A stretch of 64,000 nucleotides of DNA. Origin: Isoperla grammatica. Taxonomy: Eukaryota; Arthropoda; Insecta; Plecoptera; Perlodidae. Of this stretch, positions 41,260 to 52,844 are shown piece by piece. Made by a program: the position numbers and the translations under genes. The notes under the pieces are model-generated. The model was not told where the DNA came from. It made no database searches and worked only from the letters and a program-made list of their open reading frames with translations. The stretch spans positions 5,266,274 to 5,330,273 of the forward strand of contig OX246747.1 in NCBI GenBank assembly GCA_945910005.1, in the 5' to 3' direction. The number at the start of each line of letters is the position of its first letter. Position 1 is the first letter of the stretch.

Positions 41260-42472
41260 TTTTGGTACTCATTGGGACACGGTGCCCATGAGTTGGGGCT
41301 GCCTATGCCGGCCACTCAAGGCCATGAAAGGCTGGATGGTGTGGTTTGCCTGTGGGGGAAAGCGTGGGACCTGGGTGTACCCAGGTAGAGTTGTTTAGAA
41401 GGGGGGGGAGAGTGGGGGAGGTGGATTTCACCTGGTCGGAGTTCATGGGGGGTGGGGGGGGGTGAGGGGGGTGAAGCTAGGAGCTTCGGTTTGTGAGGCA
41501 TGTTCCCTGGATGGGTTGCACGGTGTACCAGGGGAGTACAGGACCTAAGAGGGATCACGTGGGCCCCTTTTGCCATGGGTGGTTAGGCCACCGCGTCCCG
41601 TCTCTTCTTGGTGGGGGGAGGGAGCTTTCCTCGCAACGCAACCTGCAGACAGGCCCAAGGCAATCAAATCCATCAGTGTACCGAATCTGTTCCATTGCCA
41701 TGCCTGGTCGTCATCGGAGGTTCTAAGGGTAGGTCCGGTAGGTTGACGTTGTTTTACATAGGGCCCTAATTATTCATGTTAAGCAAGGTATTATTTATAA
41801 TAATTGATGGTTAAATGTTTCTGTTACTACACTCGTCACGAGAGAATGACATTTACTTCCCAACAATGGACATGTGGCTTTAAATGCACATCAGAATATT
41901 ATAATGTCCATTTAATTTCTTATAATCAAATTAAAGACAGAAATAGGCATTGTTTTGATTTAAGAACCAAACATTAATGGTTTGTTAAAGATTATTTATA
42001 ATTACGGACAGTGTAAACTCGCTTTTGCACAAAACTTAATGAAATCAGCTAGAACTTTGCGTAGGCCTAGACTCCTGGGTCAACAGTGTAGGCATACGCC
42101 TACCAATTACCCTTGATTATCTATTTGTTACTGTAATCATTTTTCACACATGCCTAGATGCCCTACATTAACTAGGCCTACTCCTGGATAAACAAACAAC
42201 AAACGCCCAGGCCTGGGCCTGCCATGGATGTAGGTTAAAGTCTAGTGGACCTCCGTGCCCAGGCCTAGCATTATGCTCAGTGTATGACAGGAATGCTTTG
42301 GTCTAGCATATACCTAGGCGTAGGGATCAATGTAATGGGGAAAGGATATATTGGCAAATGACTTGAGGAAACACATTTTTTATTTTTTATTTTTTATTTG
42401 GGCAGGTTCACGGCCCTGGACCCATGAAAGTAATAATTATTTATTACTCCAATGTGGTGGAAATGGCCGCCC
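41260..42472. other. G-rich then AGGCCTA-rich intergenic sequence
   Basis: 41260-41720 is G-rich with GGAGGGATCACGTGGGCCCC-like phrases (CACGTG E-box) and may be the 5' UTR of a non-LTR element. 41760-42470 is AT-rich with AGGCCTA words and a (TTTTTA)n stretch near 42377-42400. No gene seen. Confidence 0.4.
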
Positions 42473-42832
42473 CCGTCTGGGCCCGGGAGAGAATAGGCCC
42501 AGGGTGACTCTGCCAGTCGTAAGGGCTGACAATACGAGACCTGTCCTGGCCCGGGTTGACCCCCAGCCAGATTGGGCGCGGTCAAACCCAGCCCGGCAGA
42601 GCTTGGGGTAGAATAGGCCCAGAGTGACTCTGCTAGTCGTAAGAGGCGACGAAAGGAGACCCTTTCCCTTCCCCCCCCCCCCCGCACTGTCCCACTGAAT
42701 ATTTCTCCTCTCACATGGCCCTGCCCTCCCTTGCTGGACTCCCCTTATGACGACTCCCGCGATATAGATGGACATGATTCGGAAGACGTCATATGACCTA
42801 AGCTGTCGAGTACGTCGTTAAACACCACCAAT
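42473..42832 (+). mobile_element. SINE copy with duplicated H2 + TC
   Basis: A diverged H2 (GTCTGGGCCCGGGAGAGAAT, CAGTCGTAAGGGCTGAC) is followed by a second normal H2 from about 42583 (CGGCAGAGCTTGGGGTAGAA, GTCGTAAGAGGCGAC), the body, and tail C (GATTCGGAAGACGTCATATG, GTCGAGTACGTCGTTAAACA, CCACCAATCA). Confidence 0.85.
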
Positions 42833-43218
42833 CAAATTTCAGGCCGCCGCCAACGCTGGCGCCGACCGTTGCGCCTCTGCCGCTTGGGTTGATCTGTGGG
42901 CAAACACAAACGTTTCAATTTACGTTACATTCATGGATAGATTCTTGGTACACGAGCAAATGTTACCGTGACCTCCTCTCACATCCATCCGTAAACTAGA
43001 TAGGCCTACATGTAAGAATAGACATAACACACACCAAAGTGTTGTACTGGGCTATGCTAATAATGGAATAGATAATAAGTTCAAATTACAGTCGTTTGTT
43101 ATGGAGAAACACATTTTATGTTAGGTAATTGTTTACATACTTTTCGAAGGCTCGGCGCCAGCGACCTGCCGGGACGGGCCGGCCACCACCTCCACTACAA
43201 AGAACGAGACAAGCGTTA
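42833..43218. other. Intergenic, GC-rich patches, no gene seen
   Basis: GCCGCC-rich segments near 42841-42890 and 43150-43200, otherwise unremarkable. Confidence 0.4.
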
Positions 43219-44344
43219 GGCCCGGTTTTTCAATAGTCCGTTAACGAGTCAGTAAAGCTTAATCGATTGATTGGTACAAGTTGGTGTTTTTCAATGGTTG
43301 TTTAGTGCTAATCAATTGATTAAAGCATCGTAACGGATCGTTAAAGTTACGGGCGGAATATCGGTTGGTTAGGGCTGTAACAGACTGATTAAAGACTTTC
43401 AAGATGGCGACTGGCAAACAGCTGGTAGTTTTTAGTAGGAGGTGGTGGGTCTTGTTTGAAGGTTATGAACTGACATTTCGAAAAACATTACGTAAATATT
43501 ATGCAGTGATGGCTAATCGTCGAGGTTATGGTGGATTTGCGCTAGGCCTAGGGTAAATTGATTATTTAGATTCATCAACTGATGATGAACTAGAGGAAAT
43601 GGCACACGAATGTTTAAACCATGCAAGGAGAGAAAGAGTAGTTCGGCAACGTCCTGATCATTTTGCAATACTTGCGAACCAAAGCCATCAATAGCGCCTC
43701 TTCAGTGGCGCTAAAATTACTCGCACGCTTCCGTTTCGGCACTTTCTCATTGTTGGACATATTGCACAACAGAATGAATGTAAAAAAAGATAAAAATGTA
43801 ACAAGTTTGGTTTTGGTTATGCTTCCTTCCGAAAATGTAAATCAACAGGTGGGGTGGGCACCTGACCCAGACATCTAGCGACAGGTGAACAACTTAACGA
43901 AACGATACATATTTAAAATATCTTCGTATACACACGAACAAAGTACATAGATGTCTTCCTATATTTTTTTATATTAATATATCGTGCATTCTCATCGATA
44001 AACATGTTTAAACGAACCTTTTATGACTTCAATTATGTATAAAAAATATTTTTATCGTTCATGAGTAACCGATTTTTTTGTTCAGCGGTTGGCGAAGAAA
44101 CCGACTTGTATGCGTACGCGGTGAGTGCACGCGCATTCTTTTCAATAGACTCGGAACAACAAGAGAGGCAAGACTGAATTGCCAGCTGTAACCAATCACA
44201 TGCTTCGGAAGTGTTCGTTAGCTAACGGAGACTTAAAATCACATTGAAAAACGCAAACTGGATAACCATTGATTAAAACTGTCCGTAAAGCTAATCAATT
44301 GAATAGCTGACGAACTGTTTAGCAACTGATTGAAAAACCGGCCC
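43219..44344. mobile_element. Non-autonomous Harbinger-like element, about 1.1 kb
   Basis: Ends GGCCCGGTTTTTCAAT and (other strand) GGGCCGGTTTTTCAAT, continuing as imperfect inverted repeats rich in GTTAA/TTGATT. Flanking bases are TTA on the left and TAA on the right, sharing a TA dinucleotide, so the duplication is TA or a mutated TWA. An internal plus-strand stretch (43510-43680) reads MANRRGYGGFALG, then DSSTDDELEEMAHECLNHAR and RERVVRQRPDHF. It resembles the N-terminus of Harbinger transposases and is broken by a stop. Deletion derivative. Confidence 0.7.
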
Positions 44345-45228
44345 TAAGTACCTTTTAAGAGCGGACCTGAATACTTCCAACTTATTAATATTCGTGACCC
44401 TCTTGGGTAAAGCGTTAAAGATTTTGATGCCCAAGAAGTCAGGGCTTTTTTGCGTTAGCTCAAGCTTGCGAGGTTGCACGTGGTAGTTACCTTCAGTCCT
44501 GGTATTGTGACTATGAATGTCCCCATTGAGCACTGATTTCTCTGCATTTATTTTTATGTAACTCGACACTTCTAAAATGTACAAGCCTGCCACTGTCAAG
44601 ACGTTGGGCTGGCGGAATAATTGTCGACAGGACTGCCTCTTTCCAACCTGCTGTAAGATTCTGATCGCTTTTTTTTGCAGGGTGAAAATTTTATTAAAGT
44701 TACGGTTTGGGGAAGAGCCCCAAAGAGTTATTCCATACCTAATCAGGGATTCAAAGTATGCATAGTAAGCACACCGGGCTGCCTCGAGAGAAATGTGTTG
44801 TCTTATAACCCTTATAGCGTAACAAGCACTGCTCAGCCTTTGGGCTAGTCTGTCGGTGTGAGTTTGCCAGTCCAGGTTGCTTTCAATACAGTGGCCCAGG
44901 AATTCCACCGTGTCGGGTTGGAGTAGACGGATGCCGTTCAGCCAAACAGGAAAAACCGTAAGAGACCTCGCAGCTTTGTTGGGGATGAATGGACATAATG
45001 TGTGTTTTCTTGGCATTCATAACGAGGTCCTTTCTGCTCAGCCAGTTCGAGATGCGGTAAGTGGTTTGATTTGCCGTGATGGTAATCTCGCTTTTTGGCT
45101 TCCGTAATGCGATTGTAAAATCGTCAGCAAACATAAGCACGGTTGCCTCGGGTACTGCGGTGGGAAGGTCATTAATGTAAACAATGAACATAATTGGGCT
45201 CAACACGGAGCCCTGGAGGACCCCCATG
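44345..45228 (-). pseudogene. LINE reverse transcriptase fragment, frameshifted
   Basis: The minus strand reads GVLQGSVLSPIMFIVYINDL, the catalytic MFADDFTIAL, and NWLSRKDLVMNAKKTHIMSI. After a frameshift near 44990-45010 it continues TVEFLGHCIESNLDWQTHTD, RYGITLWGSS, LQKKAIRIL and IKIFNALPKRV. It is the palm-thumb and C-terminus of a Jockey/CR1-like RT. The 5' part is lost at 45228, where a plus-strand LINE tail begins; the 3' end abuts the Harbinger-like element. Inactive. Confidence 0.85.
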
Positions 45229-45235
45229 CGAACTT

Positions 45236-45575
45236 CTTTGTTACTTTGTTACTCGCATCCGAATCGGTCACACCTATATTACTCAGAGCTATCTTCTAAA
45301 AAGTGAACCCCAACCAGTGTGTGATACTTGTAATGTGACATTGACTGTCAAACACATAATTTTAGATTGTGCAAAGTATTTAGCCAAACGACAAAGATAT
45401 AAGTTAAAATCCACACTAATAGAAAACCTGTCAGATAAAACTGACGCAACCGACAACATTATAAAGTTCCTTAAATCAATTAACCTTATAAACAAGATTT
45501 AAATAGGGAAAATAGGCACTGATAACCCAGATGTTTTGTGCCTTTAAACCACAAATAATAATAATAATAATAATA
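45236..45575 (+). mobile_element. 5'-truncated I/Nimb-type LINE tail
   Basis: LTRIRIGHTYITQSYLLKSE, then CDTCNVTLTVKHIILDC and the remaining C-terminus, are nearly identical to the end of the LINE at 54.1-56.4 kb, as is the 3' UTR ending CCTTTAAACCACAAATAATA. Truncated at the C-terminal zinc-finger region. Confidence 0.9.
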
Positions 45576-45668
45576 TAATATATTTTTGTAATAAATTAAT
45601 TACAATTTAGGCCTACTTTTTGCTTGAAATGTGTAGTAGTGAGGTCATTTTATGTAGGTCTGTATAGG

Positions 45669-46737
45669 CTAAATGAAGTGTTTGCGAATTAATCGAGTAT
45701 GCACTCGCTCTCCAGCTACTAACACTGGGTTTCGATTTCCTTGTCTTCTTAAATTAGGCCTCTCTTCTTCATTGTCTTCTTCGCTTTCTGATGATGGTGA
45801 TGCTATCTCTTCGTCTTCATCAGAATCCAAGTCCAAATCCAGTCCAGCAGCAACACATTTGTTATGAAGCACACAGCATGCAGTAACTATTTGTGTTGCC
45901 ATCTCAGGATGGTAGTGGAGAACTCTGTCTTTTAAGCAGCAACGAAAACGAGCCTTCAGAAGTCCATTACAACGTTCGATTGTTGAACGAACAAGCGTTT
46001 GCCGTTCATTAAACAACTCCTCAGGGGAGTTAGGTTCTACTCTGGCAATGGGGATTAACAACCAAGGCTCTAAATTGTAACCACTGTCCCCTAAAAGGAA
46101 CGAGTTCATATGGTTATTGCCTTCATATTGCCCTTGAAGTGCTCTTTTTAAATTGCATGAGTTCCATATAAACTTAGCACTTGTGCTACCAGGATATAAT
46201 GCATTTGCAAGTAGTATGTGCATATTAGCATCACATACAAGTTGAACGTTAATGGAATGAAATCCTTTGCGGTTAACGTACATATGTTCGCCATATATTG
46301 GGTCATCACTTGGAGGTGGGACTATGGACACATGGGTGCAATCGATGCACCCGAGCACACCTACCGTGACGAGGGAGAAACAAAGATTAATTAACAATTT
46401 TTTTATCTAGGGCCTACAACTTCCTGACATACCTATTATACAGAGAACACTGATATAAGCTTTGTAGAATACTAATATTTAATATATAATAATCTATTCA
46501 CCTGTGTGAAATTCTTTTGTTTAATGACATTTGGCTTAGGCTCCTACCTGGAAAGTTGTAGAGGCGAGCAAATCCCCGCATTACTGCCATCTGTTCTTGA
46601 ATTTCTGTAGCAAACCGAATATATCGAGCCTTGATATGATTTATTGCAGATGTCACTTCAACAATTGCCCTGCTAACCGACTTTTGACTTATGCCAATAT
46701 GTAAATCATTCCCAATAGTATCCTGATAGACACTACA
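45669..46737 (-). CDS. HARBI1-like PIF/Harbinger transposase, two spliced exons
   Basis: Exon A (46548-46737) follows an acceptor-like AACCCAG and encodes VYQDTIGNDLHIGISQKSVS, RAIVEVTSAI and MRGFARLYNFPG. It ends at donor CAG|GTAGGAG. The 187-bp intron (46361-46547) ends CGGTAG. Exon B (45669-46360) starts in matching phase, giving FPGVLGCIDCTHV. It continues YVNRKGFHSINVQLVCDANM, YPGSTSAKFIWNSC, SFLLGDSGYNLEPWL and VRSTIERCNGLLKARF, with an acidic tail and a stop. These are the DDE_Tnp_4 motifs (D in CIDCTH, D in GDSGY, E in IER). GCIDGTH reads GCIDCTH, and the usual GSxHD reads GSTSA, so activity is doubtful. The first exon is not visible. Confidence 0.85.
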
Positions 46738-47470
46738 CTGGGTTAAAGTTGTAGGTTCTTTATTAATGAGCTATTTATTTATTTATTTATTTGAGACGAA
46801 TGGACACTACAGCATTTTATGTCAATAGGCGTGACCACCAAACAAAACAAATAACAACATTGACAATAACAATACAAATACAATATACAATATCTGCAAT
46901 ACAATTGCTTTGTCATGTAATAAAAATAATCAACAATGTTGTCAACAGTAAAAAGGACAACTAAAAATGTTGAAAACAATAACAATAGAAAAGGCAGCTT
47001 AGAATTTTATAGGTAGAAGTCGAAAGAATGAAGCATAAAAAGAGCTATCAATCAATACACAAGTACAAGTTGGCGTAGGCTAGCCGACATGTTGCTACCT
47101 GATTGTGTCCCCTGGTGCACGCTGTGCTGCCAACGTCATACACTCAAGACTAAAGTCAGTGTTGACAACTTGTGGTTCTTGTTGCCAACTTCACATTATT
47201 ACATCTTTCCCCCAGTTCGGGACAGCAGTGTATGAAAAATACCTAGTTTAGAGACAGCGTTCTTTGCCTTGGTAAGCCCTACAGATTGAATAAAATATTG
47301 TAACCATAAGCGTAGTTTTTTTAATTAAAATTCGATTATTAGTAATAAAATTAATTATTTAAATAAAACATACTGATTATAATATAAGTCAAATTTTAGA
47401 GCATTCAATGTGTAGCGCTTACTAAACCACAGTGCGCTGTTGATTTCGATTTTCTATTTTCAATCTGACC
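46738..47470. other. Intergenic, contains a (TTTA)n tract
   Basis: (TTTA)n at about 46770-46791. 46800-47470 shows nothing recognisable; an upstream HARBI1 exon was sought and not found. Confidence 0.4.
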
Positions 47471-47473
47471 CCA

Positions 47474-47575
47474 TTTCGTGTGATCATCTTCATTTTCATA
47501 TTTCACCTCTCATCGTCTCGTTTAGCCAAGTTGCAAAAATATGAGACGTTAAGCCCAAATATCAATCAATCAACC
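47474..47575 (+). mobile_element. SINE fragment, tail B
   Basis: CATCTTCATTTTCATATTTC, hairpin, TTAAGCCCAAATATCAATCA. Confidence 0.85.
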
Positions 47576-47589
47576 GTGTGAAACCAAGG

Positions 47590-47834
47590 CAAGGCAAGGC
47601 CTCAAAATTAACTAAAGAACCGCGCCGCCCCGCACCTCCTTCTACAGCAGTGGGTATACAGACAACGCGCGCCTCGGCTGACAATAGTCAGTCGACGTTA
47701 GGCTCTTGAATGAGAAGTACGTGATAGCGACTCGTGAACATGACAGATGCAATTCTGGCGAAACGTCGAGCAATGGGTGACAGACTTCAGTCTGCACCAA
47801 TATGCTCACACAATCTATTACTGAGCTATGTTGC
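47590..47834 (+). repeat. Duplicated block, copy 1
   Basis: CTCAAAATTAACTAAAGAAC, CGCGCCGCCCCGCACCTCC, TTCTACAGCAGTGGG, CGCGCCTCGGCTGACAATAG, GTCGACGTTAGGCTCTTGAA, CAATGGGTGACAGACTTC. Repeated at 48515-48745, inverted at 48190-48275, and partial at 49165-49220. Its last 30 bases (CTATTACTGAGCTATGTTGC) are LINE-derived. Confidence 0.85.
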
Positions 47835-48133
47835 AACCCGACAGGGCCCGGGGAAGAATAGGCCCAGAGTGACTCTGCTAGTCGTAAGAGGCGACAAAAG
47901 GAGACCCTGTCTCTTCCCCCTTCCACTGTCCCATTAAATATTTCTCCCACTTGGCCCTGCCCTCCCTTGCTGGACTCCCGTATGACGACTAACGCGACGT
48001 ACAATGGATCTGATTCGTATGTGACTTTATTCTTAATCATCATCTCTCTCATCTTCATCATCACCCGCTCATCGTCTCGATTAGCCATTGTTGCAAAATA
48101 TGAGACGTAAACCCAAATATTCATCCATCCATC
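47835..48133 (+). mobile_element. SINE copy, H2 + TA
   Basis: CAGGGCCCGGGGAAGAATAG, GTCGTAAGAGGCGAC, a short C tract, body and tail ending AAACCCAAATATTCATCCAT. It interrupts the LINE-derived end of duplicated block copy 1. Confidence 0.88.
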
Positions 48134-48189
48134 CCATCAGAAAAGTCGGTCGCTAAAGCCCATTTCGAATCGCCCAGATTGCGTCAAAT

Positions 48190-48275
48190 CGCCCAATCTG
48201 GCAACCCTGATTGTCAGCCGAGGCGCGCGTTCTTGGGCGAGTCTGTATCCCCACTCCTGTAGAAGGTGGAGGTGC
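48190..48275 (-). repeat. Duplicated block, inverted partial copy
   Basis: Complement of the CCGCCCCGCACCTCC..CTACAG..TGGGGATACAGAC..GCGCGCCTCGGCTGACAA segment of the blocks at 47590 and 48515. Confidence 0.85.
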
Positions 48276-48404
48276 GGGGCGATCAACAAACGGGATGTAC
48301 AAAGAATTTCAATGGCATTGAAGCCAATCCTGATCCCATTTCGTGTGAAACCAAGGCAAACACTACCTTCAGAAAAAAACTTACGCCACCGCATCAGTGC
48401 TTTC

Positions 48405-48497
48405 TTCATTTCATCTATATATTTCATATTTCACCCACTCATCGTCTCGATTAGCCAAGTTGCAAAAAATGAGACGTCAAGCCCAAATATCAATCAA
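48405..48497 (+). mobile_element. SINE fragment, tail B
   Basis: TTCATCTATATATTTCATAT, hairpin with GAGACG, TCAAGCCCAAATATCAATCA. Confidence 0.85.
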
Positions 48498-48514
48498 TTC
48501 TTCATGCAACATAT

Positions 48515-48745
48515 TCAGCAGGCCCTCAAAATTAACAATAGAACCGCGCCGCCCCGCACCACCACCTTCTACAGCAGTGGGGATACAGACCACGCGCGCC
48601 TCGGCTGACAATAGTCAGTCGACGTTAGGCTCTTGAATGAGAAGGACGTGATAGGGACTCGTGAACATGCCAGATGCAATTCTGGTAAAACGTGGAGCAA
48701 TGGGTGACAGACTTCGGTCTGCACCGTCATACTATACTACTCACA
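48515..48745 (+). repeat. Duplicated block, copy 2
   Basis: Aligns with 47590-47815 with few differences (GCACCACCACCTTC, GAGAAGGACGTGATAGGGAC). It continues without interruption into LINE sequence. Confidence 0.85.
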
Positions 48746-48893
48746 CTATCTATTACTTAGCCATGTCGCCTCATTGGCGGGGTCACCTCAGAACCCTGCC
48801 TATGCTAATAATATTAAATCCCCCATACCAAGACCATTACGCCATTAGACAGAAGACCACTCGACCAGCAGGTTTTCGATCCCTCGAACGTTC
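48746..48893 (+). pseudogene. Internal fragment of the I/Nimb-type LINE
   Basis: CTATCTATTACTTAGCCATG, GTCGCCTCATTGGCGGGGTC, CCATACCAAGACC.TTACGCC and GACCACTCGACCAGCAGG match 55240-55380 almost exactly. This is the linker between RT and RNase H. Truncated on both sides. Confidence 0.9.
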
Positions 48894-49164
48894 TTGTATG
48901 TTGTTTTCTGCTATTTCGGCCTCTTCAAGATCGGCAGTCGCATTTATTATCACAACACCCTCCATCTCAAGTCGCAAATAACTGACAACTCGCGACGTTA
49001 TAGCTCGTGGTTTGAAACGTAAAAAAACTTGCAAGTTAAGTCACCGCCCGTTTCCCAAATTTGTCTCAAGACTACCTTTTGCTGGTTTTCTTGCTACTTG
49101 CGAGAATTTGCGACTTTTAACGGGTGGTATGTTGAAACGTGAATTTCAAGACTTGGCCTCCAGC

Positions 49165-49225
49165 CCTCAAAATAACCATTAGAACCGCGCCGCCCCGCAC
49201 CTCCGTGCCTCGTCTGACAATATAG
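49165..49225 (+). repeat. Duplicated block, short copy
   Basis: CCTCAAAATAACCATTAGAA, CCGCGCCGCCCCGCACCTCC, then GTGCCTCGTCTGACAATA. Confidence 0.75.
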
Positions 49226-51792
49226 ATAGTAGTTGTAAAATTACTAGACTATCAAAAGAATAACAAGGTGTAAATAAATTATCCATGGCAGCATTTTCAG
49301 ACTGTCTACGTCGTTCATAGCAGGCAATCTAGAATTTGAAATTGTGTGTCCTGAACTTGTAAGGAAACAACTTTCAATTCCTGGTGCTCGGTTCTGCGTG
49401 CTTTGAATTGCGTGAGTGAACAAGCATCGTCTTTATGAGCAAGGTAACAAAGTTCACTCATTAAATTAAGGTACATTGTAAGTACAGCCATGAACTCATC
49501 AAGCTGAATCATTATTTCCTTCTTATTAGCTCGAGACATGTTTACTATGAAAAGTGGACTGTATTATGCATTGTTTAGTACTCACGTAATTGATAGACTA
49601 AAGGCGAAATGATGATGAACCAATTACATATCCGGCCCGGAGATTGACCAATGTAAATCAGACGAATCGAAACACAAACCTTTTATCATTACTTCATTTT
49701 TAATGATTAAAAACTAGATCTTACCAGAGAAGAAGGAAAAACCACAGCCGTCTGGACGGGACAATCTGCGACAGACTGCTTGTTGCGTGAACTCAAAAAC
49801 TGGTCATCTATCAAGAAGTTCAGGCCCCCTTAAGTAACACACTTTAAAGCTACTTCGGGGGCAGCACAAACAAAACTTTTTACGGCACAATCGATTGCGT
49901 GTGGAATATAGGTACATTTATAAAAGGGGGTGAGGGGGGGGGGGGGCAGTTACATGGACCCTCAGTCATACATTATAATGTTAGATACATTTATCAGTCA
50001 GTCTGTACGACTTACCATACCACAGTGCTATGCTTACTCAAATTTTCGAGATTTTGTTTTAATCTTTATATATTGAAAAATTAAATTTTCTACATTTTTT
50101 GACGTAGAGGTATCTTTTGCTCTTAACCCTTTTAAACTGCAGTTGCAGAATTCATTTTTTTCCTTGTATCGGAGGGACGGCAATTGTTGTTTACAATCCC
50201 TCCGAATTGACCTTTCGACATGGCGGGGAATTTGACCAAAGCTGCTTCTGAAACACAAAATCACAATGCGTTGTAGCACGTAGAATATCACGCACCCCAA
50301 ATAATTTTTACACTTTTCTAGTATTGGCACAAAACAGTTAAGACTATCTACATTTTCAATGTAGGTAAGGGTGGTCCCAGAAACCAAAAAATAAAATGAA
50401 AACGACAACTTTACATTTGTTTAAGGAATATGTGACGAAATATATGATTGAAGAAATAGTAAAGTTTGTTGATGTTTAAGTTGAAATGAGTTCCAGTTGG
50501 TTGGTTGGTTAATTGGTTGGTTGGTTGGTTGCAATATTTCAACTAACTTTGACCAATACCTAAGTCAATATTTTCTTGGTCATGCATCCCAAGCAATCAG
50601 TTGGGAAATTTTTTAAAGTGTTTTGGATGTGTGCATAGCATATAGCTCTAAAATGTGGAGCACTTCTTGTGCATTGCACAACCATGTAGGACGTACTGTA
50701 GATAGCTTTTATAGTTTGTTCATGCACGCAGTGTTCTCGCCCTGTCATTTTTACACGAGAGAATTGTTGGGTAAAGCAAGGAACAAAATCTAACTTGTTT
50801 TCAGCATTACTCATAATTAGTGGATCGTAAGTACCAACTATTACTGATATCTCATTTATTGCCTTTATATTTGTTTCCAAATATTTATGAGTATTCGACA
50901 ATTTCGAGAAACCTATGTACAGCTAGCGTACATAGCGTTTGCATTTTGTATTGCTTCTATGAGTTAACCCTCATCGGTTGTGTTTTCTGCCTGGAAATTG
51001 GTTTTCCTCATTAGCCTTTACTGTCTGATGTATCGCTACCATTGTTTCCTGCTAGACATTTTACTGTGTCATCTTGATTATCTGTCACATGATCGTCAGA
51101 ATCCACTTTTGTGATATCTTTTTTCGTTTACTCTCAGTATCGACTGTATGGACTACCCACTATGTGTGTCCAGTATAAAGGATATGGACCCAGAACACTT
51201 CCTCATCCTCTGGATGAACATTGTATTTTTAACAATAACAATGGTACTCCTGTTATACTCAGAGCGATCCTTAGCTTCTGGCGCGGACCACCGAATGGGT
51301 GCATGCACCAATTCCTTATCCAATTCTCGAAGTTCTATTTGAGTTCTATTTGAACATTTTTTATGATCGTTTTTACATTGCGGTTTGTGCAGTTTTAGGT
51401 GTAAGTTGTGTGGTTGGCTATTGATGTGTTCGGCGGGGGGGAAAGGTCATATATGATGTTTTATCTAGGTTAAAGGTAGGATCCAGTGATGGTTTTTTAT
51501 TTATTTTGATGGAGGAAAGCATCAAAAGTTGAATGCAAAAAACGCGATGCTTGTACGCCGTTTGTAGCACTGTGAATAGGCATTTGACTGTTGAGCGGCA
51601 GAGAGCTGTGACGTCATCGGTACCCACCACACTGCTACCCACCGGCCGGCCGGCTGGCTGGCTGTAGTGTGCCGCGCGATACATCTGGTACGTTACTCGC
51701 TGTATTTTCAAAGATACACAAGTTAGTGGATTTTGAATTTTGACTGTGCTTTCTTGTTTATATCTAGTGTGTTTTTACTCCTTCACATAATT
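49226..51792. other. Mostly intergenic; small unknown frames
   Basis: (TTGG)n-type repeat at 50494-50529 and GGCCGGCCGGCTGGCTGGCTG at 51643-51663. A 113-codon minus-strand frame at 50560-50901 (MSNTHKYLETNIKAINEISV.., seven Cys) is the most protein-like, but I recognise no family. A 64-codon plus frame at 51148-51342 has one hydrophobic stretch. Neither is supported enough to call. Confidence 0.35.
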
Positions 51793-51978
51793 AAAATAAC
51801 GACTCTCTGCGTGTTTGGCTGCACTTCTAATAAAACCGGAAAACTTGTTAGTGATGAGACATTCAGTTTCCATAAACTCCTGGATCACGGGCGATCGCCA
51901 ACTCGTCAAGAAGTGTGGTTGGTAAAAATACACAGAGGGAACTTTATCATGTCCTCTTTTGTTATTGTGTGCTCCGTT
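51793..51978 (+). pseudogene. THAP zinc-finger domain fragment
   Basis: Reads TLCVFGCTSNKTGKLVSDET, FSFHKLLDHGRSPTRQEVWL, VKIHRGNF, then VCSV and a stop. This is the THAP pattern (C..GC, FH.., R..W...I.R, ..CS.HF) but the final C-x-x-H-F reads CSV-stop, so the fourth zinc ligand is lost. The usual initiating Met before TTLC is ATA, not ATG. THAP domains bind DNA in P-element-type transposases and host regulators; this copy looks inactivated. Confidence 0.7.
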
Positions 51979-52506
51979 TAATTGATCAGAACGCTTTTGA
52001 ATTAATATCCAGGCTGAAAAACAGAATGGTGTGTTAACCAAAACGTCCAACATAAGTTTATAGAAATCAGCTTTACCTTTCACCAATTTGAATGGTAAGC
52101 ATATAACTAAAGGTCCACCGTCGGAGGGGGGGGGGGGGTGCAGGTAAAAAGTGACGTGTGTGGAGGTCGGGGGCCCATATTGTTTGCAAATCATAGTCAA
52201 ACGTAGAAAAACTATATACTACGACTAACTAATCCGCGCCGGCAAGCGGTGAATGAAAATCATGTCTGGCTGAGCGTATATAGGCCTACAAAAGCCATCA
52301 ACAATGCTTTTAGTTATGCGTGGGCTTGAAAAAATTGACATTACAACAGTGTCTAGGTCAGGTGTCACGTGTCACGTGTCAGAAGGGTGGCTGTCAATCA
52401 GTAACGCTTATAAGAACCTCTGCCAGTTATGGGTAGTTTCACTGTACAAAACCGCGCCAAATAAACGTGTTTTAGTTATATTTTGAAGACGCTACACAAC
52501 ATTGAA

Positions 52507-52818
52507 GATTGATGATGATTGATTGATTAATGGGGCTTAACGTCTCATATTTTCGCAACTATGGCCAATCGAGACGATGAGCGGGTGATAATGAAGATGA
52601 GAAAGATGATGATGAAGAATAAAGCCAGATCCGAATCAGGTCCATTGTACGTCGCGTGGGTCGTCATACGGGAGTCCAGCAAGGGAGGGGCAGGGCCATG
52701 TGGGAGGAGAAATCTTCAGTGGGACAGTGGGGGGGGGGAGGGGCAGGGTCTCCTTTTGTCGCCTCTTACGACTAGCAGAGTCACTCTTGGCCTATTCTAC
52801 CCCGGGCCGAGACGGGTC
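52507..52818 (-). mobile_element. Full-length SINE, H2 + TA, precise target duplication
   Basis: 312 bp in reverse orientation, flanked by ACACAACATTGAA (52494-52506 and 52819-52831). It confirms the GACCCGTCTCGG 5' terminus of H2. Confidence 0.95.
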
Positions 52819-52844
52819 ACACAACATTGAAAACGTGAAAAATT

